Shown here: in pieces, positions 34,923 through 43,784 of the stretch
How positions within the stretch are numbered: the first letter of the stretch is position 1
Layout of the letters: each line of letters opens with the position of its first letter
Source of the DNA: Brachybacterium tyrofermentans
Lineage (GTDB): Bacteria > Actinomycetota > Actinomycetes > Actinomycetales > Dermabacteraceae
Length of the DNA: 64,000 nucleotides
Reading direction: 5' to 3'
Assembly (NCBI RefSeq): GCF_014897585.1
Contig: NZ_JABUXW010000023.1
Location: 1 to 64,000 of the forward strand
Translations under genes and position numbers: made by a program
The notes under the pieces: generated by a model
The model's input: only the letters and a program-made list of their open reading frames with translations
Told to the model about the DNA's origin: nothing
Database searches by the model: none

Positions 34923-35891
34923 ATGAACACGACGACCAAGCTGCGCCCCGGCGGCACAGCGTCCGACGACTCCCTCAACGGGTCCCCTGTCGAGCACCGC
35001 GCCGTGGGCAGCCGCGACGATGCGTGGTTCGACCGCTTCAACGTGCTGTTCGTGCTGTTCGTGGTGCTGGTGATCGGCTATCCCCTGTGGTTCGTGGTGA
35101 TCGCCTCGATCAGCGACCCCCACGCCGTGGAGACCGGGAAGGTCTGGCTGTGGCCTGTGGACGTGACGCTCGACGGCTACCGCCGGGTGTTCGGGCAGGC
35201 GGCGATCTGGATCGGCTACCGCAACTCGATCGTCTACACCCTGGTGGGCGTGGCGGTGCATCTGGGCCTGATCCTGCCGTGCGCCTATGCCCTGTCGCGG
35301 AAGCACATGGCGGGACGCACCGGCGTGACCTGGTACATCCTGTTCACGATGCTGTTCTCCGGCGGCATCATCCCCACCTATCTGCTGATCAAGGATCTCG
35401 CCCTGCTGGACACCATGTGGGCCGTGATCCTTCCCGGCGCCGCCGGCGCCTGGTCGATCCTGGTGGCGCGGGCCTTCTTCACCCAGACGGTGCCCGAGGA
35501 GATCGGCGAGGCCGCCAAGGTCGACGGGGCGAACGACGTGCAGACCTTCTTCCGCATCGCGCTGCCGCTGTCGGCCCCGATCATCGTCACGCTCGCGCTG
35601 TTCCACGGCGTGGGGCTGTGGAACGAGTACTTCAAGGCGCTGATCTATCTCTCGGACCGCGACAAGTTCCCGCTCCAGCTGATCCTGCGCGAGCTCCTGG
35701 TGGTCTCCGAGGACCCGTCCGTCGGCGGCGGGGGCGGCGGTGATGCCGGCTCGATCGTCGAGCAGGTGCGCCTGGCGTCGCTGATCAAGTACGCGGTGAT
35801 GATCGTGGCGTCGCTGCCGCTTCTGATCATCTACCCGTTCCTCCAGCGGTTCTTCACGCAGGGCGTGCTGATCGGGTCGGTGAAGGGATGA
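34923..35891 (+). CDS. sugar ABC transporter permease, LplC/YtcP-type subunit 2
   Basis: A 322-residue partner permease with six membrane helices from about residue 38. GYPLWFVVIASISDPHAVETGKVWLWP (about 48-75) is the usual opening of the LplC group, and the EAA loop is EIGEAAKVDGANDVQTFFRIALPLSAP (about 193-220). It lies 4 bp after subunit 1 and overlaps the YesL-like gene by 4 bp. No ATPase gene is present; a shared MsmK/UgpC-like ATPase elsewhere must energise it, as is usual for this class. Confidence 0.92.
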   Translation: MNTTTKLRPGGTASDDSLNGSPVEHRAVGSRDDAWFDRFNVLFVLFVVLVIGYPLWFVVIASISDPHAVETGKVWLWPVDVTLDGYRRVFGQAAIWIGYRNSIVYTLVGVAVHLGLILPCAYALSRKHMAGRTGVTWYILFTMLFSGGIIPTYLLIKDLALLDTMWAVILPGAAGAWSILVARAFFTQTVPEEIGEAAKVDGANDVQTFFRIALPLSAPIIVTLALFHGVGLWNEYFKALIYLSDRDKFPLQLILRELLVVSEDPSVGGGGGGDAGSIVEQVRLASLIKYAVMIVASLPLLIIYPFLQRFFTQGVLIGSVKG

Positions 35892-36622
35892 GCGCCTCCC
35901 GAACCCTGGCCGGCCTGGACGCCCTGGTCCATCGCGCCGTGCAGCTGGTGTGGCTGAACCTGTGGTGGAGCATGCTGACGCTGCTGGGCGGGGTCGTGCT
36001 CGGCGTCGGGCCGGCGAGCGTCGGTGCCCATGCGGTGGCGAGCGCCTGGGCACGCGGCGACCAGGACGTCGACGTGCCGCGCACCATGTGGACGCACTGG
36101 CGATCCCACTGGGGCCGGTCCGCCGGGATGGGCCTGCTGGCACTCGCCCTCGCGTCGTCGCTCGCGGTGACGTGGTGGATGTCCCGCGGGGTCCCGCCGA
36201 TCCCGTCGGCCGTCACCCAGGGGATCGTGCTGCTCACCGCGCTCCTGCTGGCCGCGTCGCTCCCCTACCTGCCATGGGTCCTCGAGCAGATCGATCCGGA
36301 CGCCCGCCCTCGGGTCTCCGTCATCGTCGCCTCGGCGCTCGCCCACGCGCTGAGCCGGCCGGTGCTGAGCCTCGTCGTGGTCGCCGCCTGGATCGGGTGG
36401 CCGACGCTGCTGATCGTCTCGGGCTGGCCCGGCCTGCTCCCCGTCGTCGGCGTCGGCGTCCCGTTCGCCGTCTCCGCGTGGTGCCTGCACCGCGCGTTCC
36501 CCCACCCCGTCCACGCCCCGTCCATATCCGTGTTCGCCGACGGCTCCCCCGCTTCCACGTTCTCCCGCCCAGGCCACCCGGCCGTGACGAGTCCCCTGCA
36601 CGACCTCGAGAGGAAATCATGA
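35888..36622 (+). CDS. DUF624 (YesL-like) membrane protein
   Basis: A 244-residue membrane protein with about five helices, starting LVWLNLWWSMLTLLGGVVLGVGPAS (about 20-44), the DUF624 hallmark. In Bacillus, yesL lies in the rhamnogalacturonan locus next to YesMN and the YtcPQ-type transporter; here it sits between the permeases and the binding protein with 4-bp overlaps at both ends. Its role is unknown but linked to LplB/LplC transporters across many genomes. Confidence 0.85.
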   Translation: MSASRTLAGLDALVHRAVQLVWLNLWWSMLTLLGGVVLGVGPASVGAHAVASAWARGDQDVDVPRTMWTHWRSHWGRSAGMGLLALALASSLAVTWWMSRGVPPIPSAVTQGIVLLTALLLAASLPYLPWVLEQIDPDARPRVSVIVASALAHALSRPVLSLVVVAAWIGWPTLLIVSGWPGLLPVVGVGVPFAVSAWCLHRAFPHPVHAPSISVFADGSPASTFSRPGHPAVTSPLHDLERKS

Positions 36623-38226
36623 CCCGTTCACCGTTCACCCGCCGTACCGTCCTCGCGTCCTCCGCCGTCCTCGCCTCCTCCACCGCTCTGGCGGCGTGCG
36701 GCGGCGGGGGTGACGAGGGCGGGGACACCGCCGAGAAGATCGAGAACCCCGACGAGAACATCAATCCCGAGGGCCTGCCGATCGTCGAGGAGGAGATCAC
36801 GATCTCCTTCATGTCCCGTCGGTCCAACGCTTCGGCGGAGGACTGGAACGAGGTCGCCGCGGCGCAGACGACGCAGGAGCTCACCAACATCGAGGTCGAC
36901 TGGGGCCTGGTCAATGAGGAAGCAGCTATCGAGCGTCGCAATCTCCTTCTGACCAGCGGCGACTACCCCGAGGTCTTCTACCGCACGGGGGTTCCCAGCG
37001 GCGACATCGCGAAGTACGGAGAGCAGGGCACGTTCATCCCGCTCAACGATCTGATCGAGAAGTACATGCCCAACCTGACGGCGCGGATGGAGGAGTACCC
37101 CGCGCTCCGCACCGGCCTCACCTTCCCCGACGGGAACATCTACTCCCTGCCGGGCATCTACGACCCCACAAGCCTCGGTCTGCGCTACCAGACGAAGTTC
37201 TGGATCCGCCAGGACTGGCTGGACCAGTTCGGCATGGCGACCCCGGAGACGCTCGAGGAGTACCAGGCCTACCTCGAGGAGGTCGCTGCGAGCATCGAGG
37301 GCTCGATCCCGCTCGGCGGCCAGGACATGGGCTCCATCCTGACGAGTCTGTACGGGACGTTCGGCCTCGCGAACCACGGCAACGATGCCGGCCTCATCGA
37401 CCTCGACGCGGACGGCAAGGTGCGCTACTTCCCGGCCAGCGAGGAGTACCGCGACCTGTTGTCCTTCCTGGCCGGCCTCTACAGCAAGGGTCTCCTGCAG
37501 CAGGACATCTTCGCCACCGACGCCGCGGCGTTCAGCGCGAACGGGACCGAGGGGCTGCTGGGCTCCTGCGGGGTGCAGACCCCGTCGGGCTACTTCGGGA
37601 AGGAGGGCGACAACTACGTCGCGCTCAAGCCATTGGTGCGCAACGCCGGCGACGAGCCGGCCTGGCACGCCGTGCGGTCGGAGCTCTCCTCGATCGGCAA
37701 CTTCGTGATGACGGACAAGTCCGAGCACCCCATCGAGATCGCCCGCTGGATGGACTTCTGGTTCGGTGAGGAGGGCGCCAAGCTGTTCTTCCTGGGCGTC
37801 GAGGGCGAGAGCTATGAGGAGGTCGACGGGCGTGACGAGCTGATCCCGGAGCTCCTGGAGGACAAGACGGTCGACGAGGCCCTGAAGCCGTACGTCCTGT
37901 ACCTCGGGGGCTGGTACCCGGGCTGGGCCACGGACGACTGGTTCCGCGGCGTCGAGACCTCGGAGCAGTCCACCGAGGGATCCAAGGTCGTGGAGCCGTA
38001 CGCCCTGAAGGAGGTGTGGCCCGCGTTCACCTTCACCGCAGAGGAGTCGCAGCAGATCACCACGATCGGCAACGACATCTCGAAGTACGCCGAGGAATCC
38101 CTCGCCGCGTTCGTCACGGGTGACCGGTCGCTGGACGAATGGGACGACCACGTGGCCACCTTCGAGCAGATCGGTTTGGCAGATTTCGTCGCGGCGCACC
38201 AGACCGCCTACGAGCGCCGTTCCTGA
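36619..38226 (+). CDS. sugar-binding lipoprotein of the ABC transporter
   Basis: A 535-residue extracellular solute-binding protein, of the long type that pairs with LplB/LplC permeases. The lipobox LAAC lies near residue 28, followed by a Gly/Asp linker, so it is lipid-anchored outside the cell. An RR pair stands before the hydrophobic region (FTRRTVLASSAVL), which could allow Tat export. Conserved parts include EITISFMSRRSN, GDYPEVFYRTG and SLPGIYDPTSLGLRYQTKFWIRQDWLD. The ligand is probably an oligosaccharide; no glycosidase nearby tells which. The start overlaps the previous stop, with AGAGGAAATC upstream. Confidence 0.92.
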   Translation: MTRSPFTRRTVLASSAVLASSTALAACGGGGDEGGDTAEKIENPDENINPEGLPIVEEEITISFMSRRSNASAEDWNEVAAAQTTQELTNIEVDWGLVNEEAAIERRNLLLTSGDYPEVFYRTGVPSGDIAKYGEQGTFIPLNDLIEKYMPNLTARMEEYPALRTGLTFPDGNIYSLPGIYDPTSLGLRYQTKFWIRQDWLDQFGMATPETLEEYQAYLEEVAASIEGSIPLGGQDMGSILTSLYGTFGLANHGNDAGLIDLDADGKVRYFPASEEYRDLLSFLAGLYSKGLLQQDIFATDAAAFSANGTEGLLGSCGVQTPSGYFGKEGDNYVALKPLVRNAGDEPAWHAVRSELSSIGNFVMTDKSEHPIEIARWMDFWFGEEGAKLFFLGVEGESYEEVDGRDELIPELLEDKTVDEALKPYVLYLGGWYPGWATDDWFRGVETSEQSTEGSKVVEPYALKEVWPAFTFTAEESQQITTIGNDISKYAEESLAAFVTGDRSLDEWDDHVATFEQIGLADFVAAHQTAYERRS

Positions 38227-38238
38227 GGCCACCTCCGT

Positions 38239-38275
38239 CGTCGTGCCCGGCAGGCCAGGACTGCCGGGCACGACG
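38239..38275 (+). terminator. strong terminator of the sugar-uptake operon
   Basis: A perfect 15-bp stem (left arm 38239-38253, right arm 38261-38275) with a 7-nt loop, 13 bp after the stop of the binding-protein gene. Confidence 0.85.
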
Positions 38276-38474
38276 GCCGACGACTCGACGCCCCAGGGCA
38301 CGACGTCAGTGGGCAGAGCGTCCAGGGACCCAACGGGTACCGTGAACGACCTGAGGGCCGCGGACCGGACGGACCGCCGCAGTCCGGACATCGAGCCCCA
38401 CCGCCGCTCCTGCGAGACCTCCGTTCCTGCTCTTCCGACCGCCCCGTCCGCGATCGATCTCAGAAAGTCCTTCC

Positions 38475-39587
38475 ATGACGACGAGCCCTTCGGGCGCCGG
38501 CACCTCCGGCGCCGACACCACCCTGGTGCGACGGTGGAACCGCAGCACGGTTCTCGCCGCCCTGCGCACGGGTCCCGAGAGGACGCTCACGGAGATGGCC
38601 CAGGCGACCGGGCTGTCCCGGCAGACCCTCACCGCCGTGTTCACGGAGCTCGACGACCGGGGCCTGGTCCAGGTGCACGCACCGGCCACCGGGACATCGG
38701 GCCGCCCCGCCCGCCGGTACAGCTTCCAGTCCACCGCCGGCTACGTGCTGGGCCTCTACTTCTCCCCCACGCAGGTGCTCGCCCTGGTCACCGACCTCGA
38801 CGGCACCATCATCGCCCGCGAGCACGCCGCGACGCCACGTGATCTCCCTGCCCCGGACAGGCTGCGGAGGGCGCGCGAGATCTCGCTGCGGGCCACCGCG
38901 CCCGCCGGAGACGTCTGGGCGGTCGGGGTCGCCACCACCGGCGTCGTCGACCCCCAGGGCACCGTGCGCAGGGCGAGCCAGATCCCCGGCTGGACCGGGC
39001 TCGATCTCGCAGGCACGACCGGGTCGTGGTTCCACAGCGCCGCGGTCGCCGGGAACGACGGCACCCTCGCCGCGCTCGGCGAGAAGTGGCAGGGCGCCGC
39101 GCGGTACGCGAACGACGTCGCACTGATCCTCTCCGGTCGCCCCACCGGACAGGGCATCCTGCTGGGGGGCCGCGCCCATCACGGCAGATCGGGCGCCGCC
39201 GCCGAGCTGGGTCGACTCCTGCACGACCAGACCTGGAACGCCGCCGCCGTGCTCGAGGAGGCCGGCCGCAGCGCTGAGGAGGTGTTCCGCGCCGCTGCCG
39301 AGGGGGAGCAGAAGGCCTCCGAGCTGGCCGATCACCTCGCCCACCACACGGCCCGCGGCGCCTCCGTGCTCGTCTCGGTGCTGGACCCCGAGCTCGTGGT
39401 GATCGCCGGCGAGTTCACCGCCGGTGGGCAGCCCTTCGTCGACGCCACCCGCCAGCACCTGAGCACGATGTGCATCAATGTCCCCGAGGTGGCCCTGTCG
39501 GTGCTCGGCGACGACGTCGTCCCCCTCGGAGCAGCCCGGCTCGCCCTCGACCACCTCGAGGAAAGGGAGTACGTCCTGGACGCGTGA
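38475..39587 (+). CDS. ROK family transcriptional regulator
   Basis: A 370-residue regulator. An N-terminal helix-turn-helix spans about residues 20-65 (RSTVLAALRTGPERTLTEMAQATGLSRQTLTAVFTELDDRGL), and a ROK (kinase-like) sugar-sensing domain follows from about 85. The zinc-binding CxCGxxGCxE motif that most ROK proteins carry after the GGR-like segment near 232 is absent; the region reads RAHHGRSGAAAELGRLLHDQ. The gene follows the uptake operon, separated by its terminator, and probably controls it through the inverted repeat at 32622-32639. Confidence 0.88.
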   Translation: MTTSPSGAGTSGADTTLVRRWNRSTVLAALRTGPERTLTEMAQATGLSRQTLTAVFTELDDRGLVQVHAPATGTSGRPARRYSFQSTAGYVLGLYFSPTQVLALVTDLDGTIIAREHAATPRDLPAPDRLRRAREISLRATAPAGDVWAVGVATTGVVDPQGTVRRASQIPGWTGLDLAGTTGSWFHSAAVAGNDGTLAALGEKWQGAARYANDVALILSGRPTGQGILLGGRAHHGRSGAAAELGRLLHDQTWNAAAVLEEAGRSAEEVFRAAAEGEQKASELADHLAHHTARGASVLVSVLDPELVVIAGEFTAGGQPFVDATRQHLSTMCINVPEVALSVLGDDVVPLGAARLALDHLEEREYVLDA

Positions 39588-39594
39588 CGGGGAG

Positions 39595-42336
39595 TCAGCG
39601 AGCGTTGCGGATCAGGGTGGCGAGCAGATCGGCGTCCCGGCGCAGGGCGGGCATCTCCGGCGTCGGCTCACCCGGCGCGACCCCAACCACAGGCCCAGCC
39701 CCGGCTCCAGTCCCGGTCCCGGCCCCAGCCCCAGCCCCAGCCCCAGCCTTCGTCGAGTGCGACGTTGGCGCGGGTATCGAGGCGTCACGACCGCCCGAAG
39801 GTCGCACTCGATCGTCCAGGTGAGGCTCGGGGGCATGCGGGGACGCGTCGCCAACCACGCGGCTGCTCGACGCCGGCGGGGCGCCGACCGAGGCCGGCTC
39901 CGGGAGGGGCGCGGCGTACAGAGCGGCGGTGTAGGCGGACGCGATACGGGCGGCAGCGGCGCGATGCTCGTCGGTGACCTCGACATCACCCTCGTCGATC
40001 TGGTCCAGGAGGTCCCCGAGGGCGCGCGCAGGGGGCAGGGCGCCGTCGAGCGCGAGGAGCCGCGGCGGCGCGCTCCAGGCGCCGGTCCAGCCCAGCCAGC
40101 GGATGGCGACGGAGCGCACCGTCAGCTCGCGCCCCAGCTCAGACCACGCCAGCTCGCCGGCGCGACGCCGCTCCCGCTCGGCGACGATCGCGGCATCGAG
40201 CCTGCCACCGCCGCTGCCCGGACCGCCGCCTCCACCGCTGCCGCCGCCGTCACCAGCACCGCCCTCACCACCCCCGCGCACGAGGCTGTTCCACCGCTCA
40301 TCGCGCAGGGTCACGCGGTGACGACGGATCAGCACCACGGCCGCCGCACCGCCGGCGGCGACGAGGAATCCGATGGTGAGGCCGGTGAACAGCCCGCTCT
40401 CCACCCGCTTCACGGTCACGGGGTTGGTCACTGCTCCCCCGCCGTCGGAGGCCGAGGCGTCGGTCGTCTCCTCGGGATCATCCGTGGTGGTGGGGTCCTC
40501 GCTGGCCGGGGTCGTCTCCTCTTCCGGAGTGGGTGAGTCGCTGGGTTCCTCGGAGGGCTGCTGCTCGTCCTGCGCAGTGGAGCTGTCCGAGGTGATCCCC
40601 GGAGGCGTCACCCCGTTCGCGGCGGCGGCCGGCGTCGGCTCGAAGCGCACCCAGCCGTATCTCGCCCCGAACCACACCTCGGGCCAGGCGTGGGCGTTCT
40701 TCGCGCTCACGGACCACTCGTCGCCGTCCTGCTTCCCGGGGGTGAAGCCGATGGCCACCCGGGTGGGATATCCCTGCGCGGTCATCATCAGGGCGAAGGT
40801 GGCGGCGAACTGCTCGCAGTAGCCGATGCGATCGGCGAGGAACGACTCCAGCGGGTCCTCCCCCGGCGGGGAGTTCACGGTGAGGGAGTACGCGAACTCG
40901 CTGCGGAAGTAGTCCTGGTAGGCGACGGCGGTGTCGAAGGCGTTGTCGGCGCCGGCCTCGTCGGCGACGTCCACGGCGAGGTCCTGGGCGATCTGGGGGA
41001 CGTCCTGGCGGGAGATGTACCCGGCGTTGAAGGGCTGCTCGAACACGGCGGGGTCCACGCCGCGCAGCTGGTCGGCGGTGGCGTTCTCCGGCGCGGTCAG
41101 CACGGTGTAGTCCAACCGGCTCAGATCGGCACGCACCCCGCGCAGGGCGATCTCCCCGCTGGTCGGCTTCAGCTGCAGGTCCCGGGAGATGTCCGCCTCG
41201 TCCGTCGTGATGCCGCGGATCCGCTCCGGCGCGGGCAGGCGGTCACCGGCGAGGTCCAGCACGTGGAACTCGGTGCGCAGCAGGCCCGCGTCGTTCCCGG
41301 CGGCCGGATCGGTGCCGTCGGAGGCGTCGGAGTACGCGCCGACCCCCATCGCGGGGCTTCCGCCCTCGTCGGCCGTGTTGCGGAAGGTCTCCCCGTCGAA
41401 GCTGTTCAAGGTGCGCAGGCGCAGGTAGGACGGCTCCTCCGCGGAGGTCGAGTAGCGCAGCACCTCGACGTCGCGCTGCTGGAGCAGGGAGCGGCGCACG
41501 GAGATGTCGTCGTCGATCATCACCGGGCCCAGCGACGGCAAGTCGCGGTTCTGCCACTGGTTGATCACGTCCATGTTCAGGGCGACCTTCGTCGGGGCCA
41601 CCTTCGGGAGCGCGAGCCCCACGGGCACCGTGAGCGCGGCGACCAGCAGCACGCACAGCGCGGCCGCCCCGGTCGCGCGGGCGGGGCTGGTGAGCGGGCC
41701 CGCCTGGGGCCGACGGTCCCCTTCGAGATACCGCGGATCGGAGTGCACGGTGCGGGTGGCGAGGATCAGCAGGCCGGCGACCACCGGCCCCATGACTGTC
41801 CACCAGGCGCCGCCGGAGGGCTGCTGGAGGGCCGGGATCAGCAACGATCCGAGCAGGGCGAGGCCCACGGGGGTGTGCCACCCCAGGTCCACGAACACGA
41901 GGTCCAGCAGCAGGGCGCCGAGGGCGAGCACGAGCATCACGACCACGGTGCCGCGGGAGCCGAGGGTCAGCGGCGCCATCCCGCCGGCCAGCTCGTTGAA
42001 GGCGCCCGGGAAGATCGAGGCCTGGGCCTGCACGAGGGCGAGCGGTCCGTCACCGAGGTCCACGAGGCCGTGCCCCATCTCGACCACGACGAGCTGCACC
42101 ACGACCACCAGCATCTGCACGAGGGGCACCAGCAGCGGGGGGCGCAGGAACTGGCGCAGCACCATCCCGGTGACGATCACGGGGGTCGAGGCGGTCAGGG
42201 TGAGCATGAACCAGGAGGAGCCGGCCAGCAGCATCGACAACGGGGCGGACGCGAGCAGGATCGCGACCAGCAGCAGGAGGGAACGACCCACCAGGTCCCC
42301 GCCCTGCAGCAGGGGGCGTCCCATCAGTGGGCTCAT
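39595..42336 (-). CDS. TgpA-like transglutaminase-domain membrane protein
   Basis: A 913-residue protein. Residues 1-245 contain about seven membrane helices (TgpA N-terminal region), and an extracellular domain follows. The transglutaminase core has Cys in GYCEQFAATFALMM near 502 and His in NAHAWPEVWFG near 549. A Ser/Thr/Glu linker leads to another membrane helix near 655 and a cytoplasmic C-terminal domain with DUF4129-like features. The tail holds an Ala-Gly dipeptide run. It is third in a MoxR/DUF58/TgpA operon; the start overlaps the DUF58 stop (ATGA). Such loci are thought to build or remodel an envelope complex; the substrate is unknown. Confidence 0.9.
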   Translation of the reverse strand: MSPLMGRPLLQGGDLVGRSLLLLVAILLASAPLSMLLAGSSWFMLTLTASTPVIVTGMVLRQFLRPPLLVPLVQMLVVVVQLVVVEMGHGLVDLGDGPLALVQAQASIFPGAFNELAGGMAPLTLGSRGTVVVMLVLALGALLLDLVFVDLGWHTPVGLALLGSLLIPALQQPSGGAWWTVMGPVVAGLLILATRTVHSDPRYLEGDRRPQAGPLTSPARATGAAALCVLLVAALTVPVGLALPKVAPTKVALNMDVINQWQNRDLPSLGPVMIDDDISVRRSLLQQRDVEVLRYSTSAEEPSYLRLRTLNSFDGETFRNTADEGGSPAMGVGAYSDASDGTDPAAGNDAGLLRTEFHVLDLAGDRLPAPERIRGITTDEADISRDLQLKPTSGEIALRGVRADLSRLDYTVLTAPENATADQLRGVDPAVFEQPFNAGYISRQDVPQIAQDLAVDVADEAGADNAFDTAVAYQDYFRSEFAYSLTVNSPPGEDPLESFLADRIGYCEQFAATFALMMTAQGYPTRVAIGFTPGKQDGDEWSVSAKNAHAWPEVWFGARYGWVRFEPTPAAAANGVTPPGITSDSSTAQDEQQPSEEPSDSPTPEEETTPASEDPTTTDDPEETTDASASDGGGAVTNPVTVKRVESGLFTGLTIGFLVAAGGAAAVVLIRRHRVTLRDERWNSLVRGGGEGGAGDGGGSGGGGGPGSGGGRLDAAIVAERERRRAGELAWSELGRELTVRSVAIRWLGWTGAWSAPPRLLALDGALPPARALGDLLDQIDEGDVEVTDEHRAAAARIASAYTAALYAAPLPEPASVGAPPASSSRVVGDASPHAPEPHLDDRVRPSGGRDASIPAPTSHSTKAGAGAGAGAGTGTGAGAGPVVGVAPGEPTPEMPALRRDADLLATLIRNAR
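39690..39748. repeat. CCAGCC-type hexanucleotide repeat inside the TgpA gene
   Basis: Degenerate copies of CCCCAG/CCCGGC ending in four near-perfect CCCAGC units. It encodes the AGAGAGAGTGTGAGAG-like tail and keeps the frame when units are gained or lost. Confidence 0.7.
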
Positions 42337-43784
42337 GACTGCGCCCCCGCCCTCGTCGACCCCGAGGCCGAGCCCGAGACGGCGCTGGTCGAGGCGCCCG
42401 ACCCCGCCGTCGCCGACCCAGCGCCGGCGGCCGGCTCCTCCGCATCGCCCGCGGTGAGCAGGCCGTCGAGGGTGTCCGCGGTGGTGCCGCGCACCAGGGT
42501 CCAGCTGCCGAGCATCGAGCGGGTGGGGTGTAGGGCCTGCCGGGCGGCTGCGAGCTTCTCGGCGTGCTCCTCGTGGGCGTGCCCGAAGTCGTCGCCGTCC
42601 GCGGGGCCGATGCGGCGGGCCCGACGGGGCGTCGGGTGATCCTCGTCCTCGAGGGCGGGCCGCAGGGCGATCGCGGTGCGGTGGGCGGCGCGGCCGGCGA
42701 AGCGGTCCAGCTCGAGGCCGGAGAAGGGGTCGCCGACGTCCGGGCCCAGGGCGATCGCGAGGGCGGTGTGCCCGGCGGCGTGGTCGACGCCCACGCCCAG
42801 GGTGGAGACCTCGTCGTCATCGAAGTCGACGTCGGCGAGCGCGAGCAGGGAGGCGCGGGACTCGACCGCGTCGGCCTCGCTGCCCAGTGGGGAGGGGCCG
42901 GGGATGCCGCGGCGGCGGCCGCTGCGGGTGATCTCGTCGCCGGAGGCATCCACGATGCGCACGTCCCAGCCGTTCAGGCCGAGGCTCTCGAGCACGGTGG
43001 CGGCGTGGGAGACCAGGCGGTCCTCGATCTCGGGGCCCACGTCCTCGCGGCGCGTGGTGTCCAGCACGATCACGGCGCTGTGCCCGGCGGCGGGCTCGTC
43101 CTCGCGCGTCATCAGCCGGCCGGTGCGGGCGCTGGCCCGCCAGTGGATGCGGCGGATGTCGTCCCCGGCCGCGTAGGGGCGCGCGATGGGCCCGATCTCG
43201 CCGACGCCCGGGGACGAGAGGGCGCTCAGCGGCCCGTCACGGGTGATGCCGGTGGCTCGCTCGGAGCCGGGGGCGAGCTCGGCGACCACGGGCAGGCCGG
43301 TCAGCTGCAGGCCGTCGTCGACGGTGCGGCGCAGATGGAACAGGCCGAACACGTCGCGCACGATGACGCTGTACGGGCCCAGCGGATGGGATCCCCGGTG
43401 GGCCACGCGCAGCACGTGCGGCATCCGCCGGGACAGCGGGAGATCGCCCTGGCCGCCGAGCGCTGCGGGGAGATGCTCGCGCACGGCGCCGCGGGCCAGC
43501 GGGATCACGGTCAGCAGCGCCCGGGTGAGCATCTCGAGCTGCACGCGGGCCACGGAGCCGACGGGCACGGCATCGTCGATGACCTGGCGGCGCGCGCGCA
43601 GGCCGATGCTCGAGATCCCGATCCCGATCGCGCCGATCAGCAGCGCCAGCAGCAGGGCCGCCGCGATGTAGCGGGCGGGCAGGACACGGGTGAGGTCCGA
43701 CGCGACCCAGCACAGCAGCGCCAGGACCGCGACGGCGATGCCGCGCGCGGTGGGGCGCAGGACCGTCCCGGGTCGCGGCGTCAC
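42333..43784 (-). CDS. DUF58 domain protein
   Basis: A 483-residue protein with two membrane helices near residues 13-55, then a soluble region. The DUF58 motif DIRRIHWRASARTGRLMTREDE lies near 208-230, and a vWA-like fold follows (VIVLDTTRREDVGP near 240). The C terminus is Ala/Ser-rich. DUF58 proteins occur with MoxR ATPases and are thought to be part of the chaperone-like complex. It starts at a GTG that overlaps the MoxR stop (GTGA). Confidence 0.9.
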   Translation of the reverse strand: MTPRPGTVLRPTARGIAVAVLALLCWVASDLTRVLPARYIAAALLLALLIGAIGIGISSIGLRARRQVIDDAVPVGSVARVQLEMLTRALLTVIPLARGAVREHLPAALGGQGDLPLSRRMPHVLRVAHRGSHPLGPYSVIVRDVFGLFHLRRTVDDGLQLTGLPVVAELAPGSERATGITRDGPLSALSSPGVGEIGPIARPYAAGDDIRRIHWRASARTGRLMTREDEPAAGHSAVIVLDTTRREDVGPEIEDRLVSHAATVLESLGLNGWDVRIVDASGDEITRSGRRRGIPGPSPLGSEADAVESRASLLALADVDFDDDEVSTLGVGVDHAAGHTALAIALGPDVGDPFSGLELDRFAGRAAHRTAIALRPALEDEDHPTPRRARRIGPADGDDFGHAHEEHAEKLAAARQALHPTRSMLGSWTLVRGTTADTLDGLLTAGDAEEPAAGAGSATAGSGASTSAVSGSASGSTRAGAQS

